Below, in pieces: positions 63,306 to 64,000 of a stretch of 64,000 bases of DNA; the first letter of the stretch is position 1, and every line of letters starts with the position of its first letter. The translations under genes and the position numbers were made by a program. The notes under the pieces were generated by a model, which did not search any database, was not told the DNA's origin, and worked only from the letters and a program-made list of their open reading frames with translations. The DNA comes from JAOARY01 sp045345765 (GTDB lineage: Bacteria; Bacillota; Clostridia; Peptostreptococcales; Peptostreptococcaceae): contig CP148265.1 of assembly GCA_045345765.1 (NCBI GenBank), positions 2,294,001 through 2,358,000 on the forward strand, given 5' to 3'.

Positions 63306-64000
63306 ATGAAGAAGATTTTAGCATTAATTATGGTTTTAGTTTTAGGAGTATCAGTAGTAGGTTGTGGAAAGGATCAAAATATTAGTAAATTAGAAAAAAT
63401 CAAAAAGAAAAACAAATTAGTACTTGGAACATCAGCAGATTATCCACCATATGAATTTCATAAAGAAATAGATGGAAAAGATGAAATTGTTGGTTTTGAT
63501 ATTGAAATAGCAAAGCAAATAGCAAAGGACTTGGGTGTTGAACTTGAAATAAAGGATATGAAATTTGATGGATTATTACCAGCATTACAAGCAGGAAATA
63601 TAGATATAGTTATATCGGGAATGAGTGCTACAGAGGAAAGAGCAAAGAGTGTTGATTTTACAGTTCCATACTATGATGAAGAACAAACAATTGTAATAAG
63701 AAAAGAAGATGAAAATAAATTAAAAACAAAGAAAGATTTTAAAGGACTTATAGTGGGTGCTCAAAAGAGTAGTATACAAGAAGAAATAGCAAATGAGAGT
63801 TTAGAAGCTAATGAGGTAAGAGCATTATTTAAATTACCTGATTTGATGTTACAACTTAAAAATAAAAAAATAGATGGAATAGTATTAACAAAATATGTTG
63901 CAAAAGAATATGTTAAATCAAATAAAGACTTAAAAGTTATGGATATTACATTAAAGTTTGATGATAGCGCAGTAAGTGGAGCAGTTAAAAAAGGAGAAGA
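63306..64000 (+). CDS. Amino acid ABC transporter substrate-binding lipoprotein, 5' part
   Basis: Lipoprotein signal (LALIMVLVLGVSVVGCG, lipobox Cys at residue 20), then a family 3 solute-binding domain: LVLGTSADYPPYEFH, VGFDIEIAKQIAKDLG, MKFDGLLPALQAGNIDIVISGM, and ATEERAKSVDFTVPYY. It would capture a polar or acidic amino acid outside the membrane. The 3' end is outside the window, where permease and ATPase genes are expected. It is preceded by the T-box leaders, one with a likely Glu specifier, which fits glutamate or glutamine uptake. ATG behind TAGGAGGAAG. Confidence 0.93.
   Translation, partial: MKKILALIMVLVLGVSVVGCGKDQNISKLEKIKKKNKLVLGTSADYPPYEFHKEIDGKDEIVGFDIEIAKQIAKDLGVELEIKDMKFDGLLPALQAGNIDIVISGMSATEERAKSVDFTVPYYDEEQTIVIRKEDENKLKTKKDFKGLIVGAQKSSIQEEIANESLEANEVRALFKLPDLMLQLKNKKIDGIVLTKYVAKEYVKSNKDLKVMDITLKFDDSAVSGAVKKGE

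Noticed and set aside
63400..63585. Minus-strand 61-residue frame
   Set aside because: Antisense to the well-supported lipoprotein gene, with no start site signal.

Overview
The window is AT-rich, gene-dense DNA with TTG and GTG starts alongside ATG, strong AGGAGG ribosome-binding sites and U-tailed intrinsic terminators. Gene content includes [FeFe]-hydrogenase maturase HydF, the NADH/NADPH/ferredoxin bifurcating pair NfnAB, Fe-dependent alcohol dehydrogenase, T-box and cobalamin riboswitches, CIRCE-groESL and sigma-54 control. This points to a strictly anaerobic low-GC Firmicute (Clostridia, possibly the Tissierellales/Peptostreptococcales side). The genus cannot be named from the sequence, and no rRNA, tRNA, CRISPR array or transposase was seen.

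Layout. 1-1270: 3' end of a copper P-type ATPase plus its chaperone. 1400-2680: an unidentified three-way-junction leader RNA and terminator in front of a PAS plus degenerate-GGDEF gene. 2736-14450: a sigma-54 activator, three palindromic activator sites, a -24/-12 promoter, and a 13-gene Mrp/Mbh-type membrane antiporter operon without hydrogenase genes. Its mrpE is split by one in-frame stop, and it has four large antiporter-like subunits. 14565-17016: paired paralogous small proteins, a truncated MFS gene, and a small membrane protein. 17105-18423: cobT under a cobalamin riboswitch. 18663-25883: OGG glycosylase, cardiolipin synthase, an ECF sigma factor with an RsiV-like partner whose N-terminus lies upstream of the first ATG, polysaccharide deacetylase, MATE, small proteins. 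25992-32174: alcohol dehydrogenase, nfnAB, groESL. 32236-33006: a possible structured RNA and a chagasin-like inhibitor with an ECF-like promoter. 33221-41272: aroK-aroQ, split lysO, a second sigma-54 activator next to a sigma-54-driven PLP decarboxylase, a Fur-box DUF3793 gene, pdxST. 41495-46082: secreted charged protein, hydF, aspA, small proteins.

46180-62623 is the most unusual part. It contains an HPt protein, two Cache-type membrane sensors, a 1531-residue GT-C-like membrane protein, two copies of a gene pair (GT2 glycosyltransferase with a receiver-like N-terminus, followed by a stand-alone receiver protein), a converging flippase-GT4-GT2 operon, and a phosphodiester-glycosidase-family exoprotein. 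I read it as a candidate signalling-coupled surface glycopolymer locus. The window ends with a T-box leader (candidate specifier GAG, Glu), a second T-box half lacking Stem I, and the start of an amino-acid-binding lipoprotein gene.

Two sigma-54 circuits share the same architecture (activator gene, terminator, palindromes, -24/-12 promoter, target). Other readable circuits are Fur, HrcA/CIRCE, an ECF promoter pair, cobalamin, T-box and the unidentified leader RNA.
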